Assembly (NCBI GenBank): GCA_948468325.1
Contig: CAOKHR010000102.1
Location: forward strand, 1 to 8,066
From: an uncultured Lachnospiraceae bacterium
Lineage (GTDB): Bacteria > Bacillota > Clostridia > Lachnospirales > Lachnospiraceae
Length of the DNA stretch: 8,066 nt
Direction of reading: 5' to 3'
Part shown: piece after piece, positions 1 to 6,325 of the stretch
How positions within the stretch are numbered: the stretch's first letter is position 1
Layout of the letters: each line of letters begins with the position of its first letter
Notes under the pieces: generated by a model
Told to the model about the DNA's origin: nothing
What the model saw: the letters and a program-made list of their open reading frames with translations, nothing else
Database searches by the model: none
Program-made: the position numbers and the translations under genes

Positions 1-1
1 G

Positions 2-937
2 GGAATGAAATTTATTTTCCCGATAGCGCTGCCGTTTTTGATTGCTCTGATACTGGCGAGACTTTTATATCCGCTTGCAAAAATGATGGAAAAAAAGGCC
101 GGATTTCGCAAAGAAACGTCGCGTCTGGCTGCATACGGAATATTTCTCCTCGGCGTCGGACTGATTGCGGCGGGACTTTTATATTTCTGTTACTGCATGG
201 GAAGCAAATGCATTGACAATATGGATTATTTTATGGAAAGCGCAGACAGTATATTTTGCAGCTGCTGTGATAAATTGGAAGAAATATCGGGAATCCGCAC
301 GGAAGAGATTCAGAAAACGATGCAAAACGAGGTGTCTTCGCTTACAGAAAGCGCCGTGGAATATTCCAAGGATGCCGGCTGGTATATGGTGGGGCTGCTG
401 GCAAAAATATTTGTGACATTTATCGCAGTATTTCTTGTTTTGAATGACTATGAAAAAATAACGGGAGGCATCAAAAAGACACAGGCGGGAAAATATGTCA
501 TCCGTATGTTCGGAGGAATAAAAACAGCCTCCGGCGCTTATCTGAAAGCGCAGCTTTGCATTATGGGAATTATAACGGCAGTCTGTATTGCCGGATTGTT
601 TTTATTGCAGATTCCGTATGCTTTCTGGATTGGCCTTGCCATTGGAATCTGTGACGCGCTTCCGATTCTGGGTACGGGGACAGTGCTTGTGCCATGGGCT
701 CTGATTGAGCTGTTGTTAGGCGGTTATATAAATGCCGCAGGCCTTTTTATCATTTATATTATCTGTAGTTTTATCCGTCAGATTTTAGAGCCGCGGCTGG
801 TCGGAAAAAGTCTGGGAGTTCCGCCGTTTACCGTACTGATCAGTATTTATGTCGGGATTCATGTATATGGAGGATCCGGCGTTTTGCTCGGCCCGATTTC
901 AGCTCTGGTGATTTATGAAGTTTATAAGACTTTTTGA
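2..937 (+). CDS. AI-2E/YtvI-family membrane protein, 5'-truncated by window edge
   Basis: This is a polytopic membrane protein of the AI-2E transporter superfamily, closest in style to the sporulation integral membrane protein YtvI. Seen: from the Met at base 5, hydrophobic segments at about residues 4-23, 42-62, 128-146, 185-203, 207-240, 244-258 and 275-305. The C-terminal half carries family-like signatures, including GICDALPILGTG (214-225) and RQILEPRLVG (258-267), followed by LGVPPFTVLISIYVG. The frame is open to the left edge (a GGA codon precedes the first ATG), and 310 residues is short for a family usually near 350-370, so the first transmembrane segment is probably missing and the ATG at base 5 is internal. 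The substrate is unknown; in Bacillus, YtvI is associated with sporulation, but no transport activity can be read from the sequence. Oddity: six cysteines between residues 62 and 88, in the loop after the second segment. No terminator follows; the next promoter starts at the stop codon. Confidence 0.85.
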   Translation, partial: GMKFIFPIALPFLIALILARLLYPLAKMMEKKAGFRKETSRLAAYGIFLLGVGLIAAGLLYFCYCMGSKCIDNMDYFMESADSIFCSCCDKLEEISGIRTEEIQKTMQNEVSSLTESAVEYSKDAGWYMVGLLAKIFVTFIAVFLVLNDYEKITGGIKKTQAGKYVIRMFGGIKTASGAYLKAQLCIMGIITAVCIAGLFLLQIPYAFWIGLAIGICDALPILGTGTVLVPWALIELLLGGYINAAGLFIIYIICSFIRQILEPRLVGKSLGVPPFTVLISIYVGIHVYGGSGVLLGPISALVIYEVYKTF

Positions 938-938
938 C

Positions 939-968
939 TTGACAAATTAAAATTCAGCAGTCCATAAT
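939..968 (+). promoter_or_regulatory. sigma-A promoter for proS-cca
   Basis: A perfect -35 box TTGACA at 939-944 is followed after 18 bases by CATAAT at 963-968, which matches five of six -10 positions. It begins just after the stop codon of the YtvI-like gene and would start transcription near 975, about 30 bases before proS. Such a short leader leaves no room for a T-box riboswitch, so proS does not appear to be controlled by uncharged tRNA-Pro here. Confidence 0.7.
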
Positions 969-1007
969 AGTACTGCCAGAATATTAAGTATAGAAAGGAA
1001 ATAAGCC

Positions 1008-2450
1008 ATGGCTAAAGAGAAGAAATTGGTGGAAGCGATTACCTCCATGAATGAGGATTTCGCGCAATGGTATACGGATGTAGTAAAAAAAGCGGAATTA
1101 ATCGACTATTCCTCTGTCAAAGGATGTATGATTATCAAACCGGACGGATACGCAATCTGGGAAAACATTCAGGCAGAGCTGGATCGGAGATTTAAAGAAA
1201 CCGGAGTAGAGAATGTGTATATGCCGATGTTTATTCCGGAAAGCCTTTTAAATAAAGAAAAAGATCACGTAGAAGGATTTGCGCCGGAAGTGGCATGGGT
1301 GACGCATGGCGGAGAAAGTCAGCTGCAGGAGCGTCTCTGTGTTCGTCCTACTTCGGAAACGCTGTTCTGTGATTTTTATAAAAACCTGATTCAGTCATAC
1401 AGAGATCTGCCGAAGCTGTATAATCAGTGGTGCTCTGTTGTCAGATGGGAAAAAGAGACGCGGCCGTTTCTGCGTTCCAGAGAATTTTTGTGGCAGGAGG
1501 GACATACGGCGCATGCTACGGCGGAAGAAGCGGAAGAACGGACGGTTCTGATGCTGCACGTCTATGCGGATTTTTGTGAAGAAGTACTTGCGATTCCTGT
1601 TGTCAGAGGCAGAAAAACCGAGAAAGAAAAGTTTGCCGGAGCAGAAGCAACTTATACAATTGAAGCGCTGATGCATGACGGCAAGGCGCTGCAGTCCGGC
1701 ACCAGCCATAATTTCGGAGACGGTTTTGCAAAGGCTTTTGGCATTCAGTATACGGATAAAGACAATAAGCTGCAATATGTGCATCAAACTTCCTGGGGGA
1801 TGACAACGCGTATGATTGGGGCAATTATCATGGTACACGGAGATGATTCCGGGCTGGTACTGCCGCCCCGGATTGCACCGGTACAGGCAATGGTAATTCC
1901 GATTCAGCAGCATAAAGAGGGTGTTTTGGATATTGCCTCCCAATTAAAAGAACGTTTGAAGTCATCCGGCGTCCGGGTAAAGCTTGATGATTCGGAAAAG
2001 AGTCCGGGATGGAAGTTTTCAGAACAGGAAATGCGGGGAATTCCCGTGCGGATTGAAATCGGCCCCAAAGATATAGAGGCAGGCCAGTGCGTACTGGTAC
2101 GCCGTGATACAAGAGAAAAGACGGTTGTTTCACTGGATGAACTGGAGATAAAAACAAAAGAACTGCTGGAAGCGATACAGAAAGACATGTTTGTACGTGC
2201 AAAAGCACACAGGGACGCACATATATATGATGCGCATAATTACGAAGAATTTACGGAAACAATCCAGACAAAGCAGGGATTTATCCGCGGTATGTGGTGT
2301 GAAGACCAGGCCTGTGAGGACAAAATAAAAGAAGATTTTGCGGCAACGGCAAGATGCATGCCGTTTGACGACCAGGAGCAGATTGCCTCTGTCTGCGTAT
2401 GCTGCGGCAGGCCGGCACATAAACTGGTATATTGGGGAAAAGCATATTAA
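1008..2450 (+). CDS. proS: prolyl-tRNA synthetase, archaeal/eukaryotic-like type 3
   Basis: This class II enzyme charges tRNA-Pro with proline in the cytoplasm using ATP. Seen in order: the motif 1 region (about 38-85), the RPTSET loop at 113-118 used in proline/ATP recognition, motif 2 FLRSREFLWQEGHTA starting at 154, SHNFGDGFAKAFGIQY just before motif 3, motif 3 GMTTRMIG at 264-271 followed by HGDDSGLVLPPRIAP, and an anticodon-binding domain from about 290 to 400. The C-terminal domain has cysteines 431, 436, 463 and 466 in a C-x4-C...C-x2-C arrangement, the zinc site of the type 3 family, and the protein ends in the family's characteristic Ala-Tyr. At 480 residues it has the usual type 3 length and lacks the editing insertion of the long bacterial (E. 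coli-like) form. AGAAAGGA at 992-999 is well spaced from the ATG. The stop overlaps cca, so the two are probably translationally coupled. Confidence 0.97.
   Translation: MAKEKKLVEAITSMNEDFAQWYTDVVKKAELIDYSSVKGCMIIKPDGYAIWENIQAELDRRFKETGVENVYMPMFIPESLLNKEKDHVEGFAPEVAWVTHGGESQLQERLCVRPTSETLFCDFYKNLIQSYRDLPKLYNQWCSVVRWEKETRPFLRSREFLWQEGHTAHATAEEAEERTVLMLHVYADFCEEVLAIPVVRGRKTEKEKFAGAEATYTIEALMHDGKALQSGTSHNFGDGFAKAFGIQYTDKDNKLQYVHQTSWGMTTRMIGAIIMVHGDDSGLVLPPRIAPVQAMVIPIQQHKEGVLDIASQLKERLKSSGVRVKLDDSEKSPGWKFSEQEMRGIPVRIEIGPKDIEAGQCVLVRRDTREKTVVSLDELEIKTKELLEAIQKDMFVRAKAHRDAHIYDAHNYEEFTETIQTKQGFIRGMWCEDQACEDKIKEDFAATARCMPFDDQEQIASVCVCCGRPAHKLVYWGKAY
2434..2440 (+). promoter_or_regulatory. ribosome binding site deciding the cca start
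   Basis: GGGGAAA inside the last codons of proS lies nine bases before the ATG at 2450. It supports that ATG over the in-frame TTG at 2432, which would put this purine run inside the coding sequence. Confidence 0.55.
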
Positions 2451-3784
2451 TGGATAAAAAGATCATTGTACTGCCGGATAAAGTCAGTTATATCATTGAC
2501 ATGCTGACGCGGGCAGGTTACGAGGCGTATGCGGTAGGCGGCTGCATACGCGACAGCATTATGGGAAGAAAGCCCAAAGACTGGGATATTACGACTTCTG
2601 CAAAACCGGCGGAAGTAAAAGCCGTTTTTCCAAATACAATCAATACGGGAGAAAAGCACGGAACAGTTACCGTAATGATTGGGCGTGAAGGTTTTGAAGT
2701 GACGACGTACCGGATTGACGGAGAGTACGAGGATTTAAGACATCCCAAAGAAGTCACTTTTACGCCGGATCTGCTGGAGGATCTGAAACGGCGGGATTTT
2801 ACCATAAACGCTATGGCGTATAATACGGCAGACGGGCTGGTGGATGCATTTGACGGCACCGGAGATTTAGACCGCAAAATCATTCGCTGTGTGGGAGATG
2901 CCGGACAACGTTTTAAAGAAGATGCGCTTCGCATGATGCGGGCTGTACGGTTTGCTGCAGAACTCGGATTTTCTGTGGATGAAAATACGAAAGCCGCCAT
3001 TTGCGCACAGTCAGCAGATTTGAAATATATCAGTGCGGAGAGGGTGCAGGCAGAGCTTGTTAAGATATTGACGTCTGACCATCCGGAAATGATGCGGATT
3101 CTTTATGAGACGGGAATTACCGCAGCCGTTCTGCCGGAATTTGACGCTATGATGCAGACAGAGCAGAAGCATCCCCATCATATCTATACGGTGGGCGAGC
3201 ATACGATTGCGGCATTAAAGCATATCCGAAACGATAAAATGCTTCGCATAACAATGCTGTTTCATGATGTGGCAAAGCCGCTGTGCCGGACAACGGGCAA
3301 AGACGGCTTCCATCATTTTTATAACCACCCCGGGATTGGCAGCAGGCTTACAAAAGAAATTCTCCGCAGGCTGAAGTTTGACAATGATACGATTCAAACC
3401 GTATGCAGGCTGATTGCGGGGCATGATGAGAATCCGCTTCTTACAGAAAAAAGCGTCCGGCGTGCAATGGTTCGCATCGGATTAGAAGCGTACCCTGCAA
3501 TTTTTGAGGTAAAAAAAGCAGATGTGCTGGCGCAGAGTGAGTATATGCGCAGCGAAAAACTGGAATACTTAAAGGAATATGAAGCATGTTATCTGCGGAT
3601 TATAGAAAAAGGACAGTGTCTGTCATTAAAAGATCTTGCAGTTACAGGCAATGATTTGATTGCATTGGGGATAAGCCCCGGCCCGTATCTGGGAAAAGTT
3701 TTGTCGGATCTTTTGGAAATCGTTTTAGATGATCCCAAAAAAAATACAAAAGAAGAACTTTTAGAAAGAGCCAGAGCCTTTTGA
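2450..3784 (+). CDS. cca: CCA-adding tRNA nucleotidyltransferase with HD domain
   Basis: This enzyme adds or repairs the 3'-terminal CCA of tRNAs from CTP and ATP without a nucleic acid template. With the ATG at 2450 the protein has 444 residues. Seen in order: the class II nucleotidyltransferase signature GGCIRD (30-35) with catalytic Asp44 and Asp46 in DWDIT; a flexible-loop region with Asp90 and YEDLRHP (93-99); motif B RRDFTINA (114-121); the nucleotide-selecting EDxxR as EDALR (157-161) followed by MMRAVRFAAELGF; and the ISAERVQAEL region. The second half is an HD phosphohydrolase-type domain with His251, His272-Asp273, His288/His289, His293 and His325-Asp326, so a metal-dependent phosphatase or phosphodiesterase activity is plausible. 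The flexible loop argues against a CC-only enzyme, but full CCA versus A-only addition cannot be settled here. The ATG overlaps the proS stop (TAATG). No terminator is visible after it. Confidence 0.93.
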   Translation: MDKKIIVLPDKVSYIIDMLTRAGYEAYAVGGCIRDSIMGRKPKDWDITTSAKPAEVKAVFPNTINTGEKHGTVTVMIGREGFEVTTYRIDGEYEDLRHPKEVTFTPDLLEDLKRRDFTINAMAYNTADGLVDAFDGTGDLDRKIIRCVGDAGQRFKEDALRMMRAVRFAAELGFSVDENTKAAICAQSADLKYISAERVQAELVKILTSDHPEMMRILYETGITAAVLPEFDAMMQTEQKHPHHIYTVGEHTIAALKHIRNDKMLRITMLFHDVAKPLCRTTGKDGFHHFYNHPGIGSRLTKEILRRLKFDNDTIQTVCRLIAGHDENPLLTEKSVRRAMVRIGLEAYPAIFEVKKADVLAQSEYMRSEKLEYLKEYEACYLRIIEKGQCLSLKDLAVTGNDLIALGISPGPYLGKVLSDLLEIVLDDPKKNTKEELLERARAF

Positions 3785-3813
3785 GAATAAATTGATAAGC
3801 CTTTTCATATGTT
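3785..3813 (+). promoter_or_regulatory. candidate sigma-E-type sporulation promoter for the CotS-family gene
   Basis: GAATAAAT at 3785-3792 and CATATGTT at 3806-3813, separated by 13 bases, resemble the -35 and -10 elements of mother-cell sigma-E promoters. The downstream gene belongs to a spore-coat family, which makes this reading attractive. A sigma-A alternative, TTGATA at 3792-3797 with TTAAAT at 3813-3818, overlaps it but has a short 15-base spacer. The remaining 63 bases up to the GTG start hold only the ribosome binding site and a short repeated ACGGAA (3821-3826 and 3830-3835). Confidence 0.35.
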
Positions 3814-3864
3814 TAAATACACGGAATGTACGGAAATTGTAGACGAAGTGGAAAAGAATCATAT

Positions 3865-3871
3865 GGAGGGG
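3865..3871 (+). promoter_or_regulatory. strong ribosome binding site deciding a GTG start
   Basis: GGAGGGG sits five bases before an in-frame GTG at 3877. This is a near-ideal Shine-Dalgarno sequence, whereas the earlier in-frame ATG at 3826 has no purine-rich site in front of it and would make the GGAGGGG coding. The protein also starts to look like its family just after the GTG. Confidence 0.7.
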
Positions 3872-3876
3872 TTTTT

Positions 3877-4875
3877 GTGTATAATCGGGAAGAAGAAATT
3901 CTGGAACAGTATGAAGTGGAAGTAAGAAGTACATCAAAAGGACGCGGAGCCCTGAACTGTGATACAGATCAAGGGATTATGCTGTTAAAAGAATTTCGGG
4001 GTTCAAAAGAACGGGCAGCTTTTTTGCACGATATATTAGAATTTTTGTCAAAAGAAGGATTTGCGGCGGAAACAATTGTGCTTTCGAAAGAAGGTGAAAT
4101 TCTTACAGAGGATGAGATAAACGGCATTTCTTATTTATTAAAGAACTGGTACACAGGAAGAGAATGCGACGTGAAAAGCAGAGATGATATTTTAGCAGCC
4201 GTTAAAAAGTTAGCGGTTTTTCACAGTTTGACGAAAAACTATAAAAAAGAAATTCCGGAGTTTTTAAAGACGGATAAGAATGGTCTTTTGAATGAATATG
4301 AAAGACATAACCGGGAATTAAACAAGGTTAAGAATTATATCCGAAATAAAAATAAAAAAAATGAGTTTGAAATGCTTTTTATGAAAGAATATGAAAATTA
4401 TAAAAACCAGGCTTTTGAAGTGACGAACCAGTTAAGGCAGCAGATGGAGGAGATGGAGCAGGCGTTAAGCGATAAAATGTGGGGTCTGTGCCACGGGGAT
4501 TATAACCAGCACAATGTGGTATTATCCCAGGGGGAATGGGTTCTTTTGAATTTTGAACAGATGTCCTATGATGTTATGATTTTGGATCTTGCAAATTTTA
4601 TTCGTAAAATCCTCGAAAAATATAATTGGAACACGGGACTGGGCATAGAAATGATTACAGCGTATGACAGCATCCGTAAACTGCTTCCGGAAGAGTTTAA
4701 GCAGTTATACATAAGGCTGGCTTATCCGCAGAAATACTGGAAAATTGCCAATCACTATTCCAGTTCAAGAAAATCCTGGATTTCCGGAAGGGATATTGAG
4801 AAATTAGAAAAAGTAATTGATCAGGAGCTGCAGAGAAAACAGTTTTTAAAAATGCTATTTTGTTTCACAAGCTGA
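3877..4875 (+). CDS. CotS-family spore coat protein, kinase-like fold
   Basis: This is a protein of the CotS family, which shares the aminoglycoside phosphotransferase/choline kinase fold and is found in spore coats; its substrate is unknown. With the GTG start it has 332 residues. Seen: an N-lobe ending in LLKEF, with Lys38 a candidate nucleotide-binding lysine; RECDVKSRDDILAAVKKLAVFH; a long charged helical stretch at about 130-200; the catalytic-loop motif HGDYNQHNVV at 206-215 with Asp208 and Asn213; then LLNFEQ with Asn225 where metal-binding phosphotransferases of this fold normally have Asp; and Asp237 in LDLANFIRK. The C terminus (YPQKYWKIANHY, SSRKSWIS) fits clostridial members of the family. 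The Asn225 substitution may weaken or alter catalysis. By eye the gene is more AT-rich than its neighbours. Its possible sigma-E promoter would place expression in the mother cell. A small-molecule kinase role remains the alternative. Confidence 0.82.
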   Translation: MYNREEEILEQYEVEVRSTSKGRGALNCDTDQGIMLLKEFRGSKERAAFLHDILEFLSKEGFAAETIVLSKEGEILTEDEINGISYLLKNWYTGRECDVKSRDDILAAVKKLAVFHSLTKNYKKEIPEFLKTDKNGLLNEYERHNRELNKVKNYIRNKNKKNEFEMLFMKEYENYKNQAFEVTNQLRQQMEEMEQALSDKMWGLCHGDYNQHNVVLSQGEWVLLNFEQMSYDVMILDLANFIRKILEKYNWNTGLGIEMITAYDSIRKLLPEEFKQLYIRLAYPQKYWKIANHYSSSRKSWISGRDIEKLEKVIDQELQRKQFLKMLFCFTS

Positions 4876-4892
4876 GAAGTTTGTGGTATACT
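4864..4892 (+). promoter_or_regulatory. strong sigma-A promoter with extended -10 for lipoprotein-phosphoglucomutase operon
   Basis: TTCACA (4864-4869, five of six -35 positions) and TATACT (4887-4892, five of six -10 positions) are exactly 17 bases apart, and TGG directly precedes the -10, giving an extended TGn element. It overlaps the final codons and stop of the CotS-family gene. Transcription would begin near 4899, leaving a leader of about 80 bases before the lipoprotein start. Confidence 0.75.
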
Positions 4893-4898
4893 TTATGA

Positions 4899-4947
4899 GA
4901 CTACCCCGAAAGGGTGTGTCATGCTGGGATGCCCGCAGGGGATACGC
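4899..4947 (+). other. potential structured 5' leader of the lipoprotein mRNA
   Basis: Starting at the predicted transcription start, bases 4899-4906 can pair with 4912-4920 around a CGAAA loop, giving eight pairs with one bulged T. A second hairpin pairs TGC (4922-4924) and GGG (4926-4928) with CCC (4932-4934) and GCA (4935-4937) around ATG. Alternative pairings exist: TACCCC at 4902-4907 with GGGG-A-TA at 4938-4944, and GTGT at 4916-4919 with ACGC at 4944-4947. No T-run follows, so this is not an intrinsic terminator, and the ribosome binding site is not obviously sequestered. I do not recognise a known riboswitch class. Confidence 0.35.
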
Positions 4948-4968
4948 AAATATAGATTTTGTTTGAAT

Positions 4969-4977
4969 GGAGAAAGG
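4969..4977 (+). promoter_or_regulatory. ribosome binding site deciding the lipoprotein start
   Basis: GGAGAAAGG lies just upstream of the ATG at 4980, with GGAG seven bases away. The in-frame TTG at 4959 precedes this site and would add seven residues ahead of a normal signal peptide, so the ATG is preferred. Confidence 0.7.
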
Positions 4978-4979
4978 CT

Positions 4980-6308
4980 ATGAAAATACAAAAGAATTAT
5001 TTTTTCATATTTATACTGACAGCGTTGGCTCTTACGTTATGTGCCTGCGGGAAACGTTCTTCCGGAAGCGGCATTGTCCAATACAGAATGGGCAGCGGCA
5101 GCAGGCAGCAGGAAAAGAGTGAAGAGATACAGCAGACAGACGGCGGGACAGAAGAAGTAATTTCGGATACGGATTTGTATATTGTTACGAAGATTGATGC
5201 GCAGCAGAAGCTGGCGGATTTTAAAAAGGTAAACGGCGGCAGGCAGCTGCAGTATGCCTATGATACAGGGACGCGTTTTTTGGATAAATACAGCAATACA
5301 AGGGCGGTTACTTCGTTTCTTCCCGGAGATGTCGTGGAGATTGAAGTATCAAAAAGCAGTCAGCGGCTTGTCAGGGTTCAGATGTCGTCTCAGGTATGGG
5401 TATATGACGATATTGTGAATTATTCCATAGATGAAAGCATTCATGCTTTTATTATCGGCCAGACAAAATATTCTTATGATTCTGAACTGGACATTTTTTC
5501 AGGAGAAGGCAAAACGAATTTTGAGGGGCTTAGTTCTTCGGATGTGCTGCGTGCCGTCGGGATGGATAAGCAGTTGATTTCACTGGCAGTTACAAAAGGG
5601 CACGGATACCTTGCACTGGCGAATACTAAATTATTCGAAGGCAGCTTTATCTGTATTGGAGACAGGATTTTTGAAGAAGTGACGGAGAATATGCAGATTG
5701 AAGTGCCGGAAGGCAGTTATCTGGTGACAGTTGCCAACGAGGGCTATGGCGGAAGCAGGGAAGTTGCGATCGAGAGAGATCAGACAACAAGCCTGAATCT
5801 GGATGAATTAAAGGGAGAAGGCCCCAAAATCTGTAAAGTTACTTTTGATGTGGGAGTGGAAGGCGCAATTCTCTGGATTGACGGAAGAAAAGCAGATTAT
5901 TCCGCGCCGCTGGAGATTCCGTACGGTGTCCATACCATTGCCGTAGAAGCAGAGGGATACGATGCAATTACCAGAAAGCTTGTGGTAAATTCCAAAGAGG
6001 CTGAGATTGAGATTGCGCTTAATGCGGAATCGAAAGATAAAGAAGAAAAAGATTCAAACAGCAGCAGTCAGAATATAAATAACAACAATAACAATAATAA
6101 CAATAACAGCAATAATAATAACAACAATAATAATAACAATAATAACGGCAGCAGCGGAAATACAAATGACAATTCGGCACAGACAGACTATCTGACGACA
6201 TTGTATAATCTGCTTACATCAGTTAATAATGCGAATAACAATACAAACAATAACAATAATAACAACTCAAATTCAGGCGACAGCTATGATGATTTGAGAG
6301 ATCAATAA
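4980..6308 (+). CDS. PEGA-domain lipoprotein with asparagine-rich C-terminal tail
   Basis: This is a predicted lipoprotein attached to the outer face of the membrane; its function is unknown. With the ATG at 4980 it has 442 residues. Seen: a signal peptide with Lys at 2 and 5, a hydrophobic core at about 7-20 and lipobox LCAC with Cys23 as the likely lipidated residue; a Ser/Gly/Gln/Glu-rich spacer to about 60; and a predicted beta-rich region from 65 to 230. Then come two PEGA-type units. The first is around PEG at 243-245 and ends in EGYGGSREVAI. The second is around VEGA at 293-296 with LWIDGRKADYSAPLEIPYGVHTIAVEAEGYD. PEGA domains occur in bacterial surface proteins and are thought to act in binding or as spacers. 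A charged linker leads to two poly-Asn tracts (367-389 and 416-431) separated by a short hydrophobic stretch (LTTLYNLLTSV), and the protein ends in an acidic tail. Phosphoglucomutase follows after 17 bases. I cannot assign the region from 65 to 230 to a family. Confidence 0.85.
   Translation: MKIQKNYFFIFILTALALTLCACGKRSSGSGIVQYRMGSGSRQQEKSEEIQQTDGGTEEVISDTDLYIVTKIDAQQKLADFKKVNGGRQLQYAYDTGTRFLDKYSNTRAVTSFLPGDVVEIEVSKSSQRLVRVQMSSQVWVYDDIVNYSIDESIHAFIIGQTKYSYDSELDIFSGEGKTNFEGLSSSDVLRAVGMDKQLISLAVTKGHGYLALANTKLFEGSFICIGDRIFEEVTENMQIEVPEGSYLVTVANEGYGGSREVAIERDQTTSLNLDELKGEGPKICKVTFDVGVEGAILWIDGRKADYSAPLEIPYGVHTIAVEAEGYDAITRKLVVNSKEAEIEIALNAESKDKEEKDSNSSSQNINNNNNNNNNNSNNNNNNNNNNNNGSSGNTNDNSAQTDYLTTLYNLLTSVNNANNNTNNNNNNNSNSGDSYDDLRDQ
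6078..6146 (+). repeat. AAY trinucleotide tract encoding poly-Asn
   Basis: Twenty-three consecutive codons are AAT or AAC apart from one AGC (6108-6110), giving 10 Asn, one Ser and 12 Asn. AAT and AAC are mixed irregularly, so it is an imperfect microsatellite. Gain or loss of units would change tail length without shifting frame. Confidence 0.9.
6225..6272 (+). repeat. second AAY tract encoding an Asn-rich segment
   Basis: Sixteen codons, 12 of them AAT or AAC before the last TCA-AAT pair, are interrupted by GCG, ACA and TCA. It is less pure than the tract 78 bases upstream and sits near the C terminus of the lipoprotein. Confidence 0.8.
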
Positions 6309-6325
6309 AACAAGGGAGGAAAGAT

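Noticed and set aside
945..1007. T-box riboswitch ahead of proS
   Set aside because: The space from predicted transcription start to the start codon is only about 30 bases, far too short, and no T-box sequence is present.
1395..1943. Long minus-strand open frame (182 codons) opposite proS
   Set aside because: It lies wholly antisense to a clear proS, shows no recognisable domain and has Cys/Arg/His-rich composition typical of a reverse-frame shadow.
2518..3000. Minus-strand open frame (160 codons) opposite cca
   Set aside because: It covers the conserved catalytic region of cca on the other strand; its Ser-rich composition and lack of a family resemblance indicate a shadow.
3809..3925. Small open frame of 38 codons (begins MFKYTECTEIVDEV) overlapping the start of the CotS-family gene
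   Set aside because: It has no ribosome binding site, its ATG lies within the candidate promoter -10 region, and it runs out of frame into the CotS gene; probably chance.
4899..4920. Hairpin after the CotS-family gene as an intrinsic terminator
   Set aside because: No T-run follows the stem and it lies downstream of a strong promoter, so a leader element is more likely.
4959..4979. Upstream TTG start for the lipoprotein
   Set aside because: It precedes the ribosome binding site and would add charged residues before an otherwise normal signal peptide.
6019..6201. Minus-strand Tyr/Cys-rich open frame opposite the poly-Asn tract
   Set aside because: It is simply the reverse reading of the AAY repeat, with no start signal.
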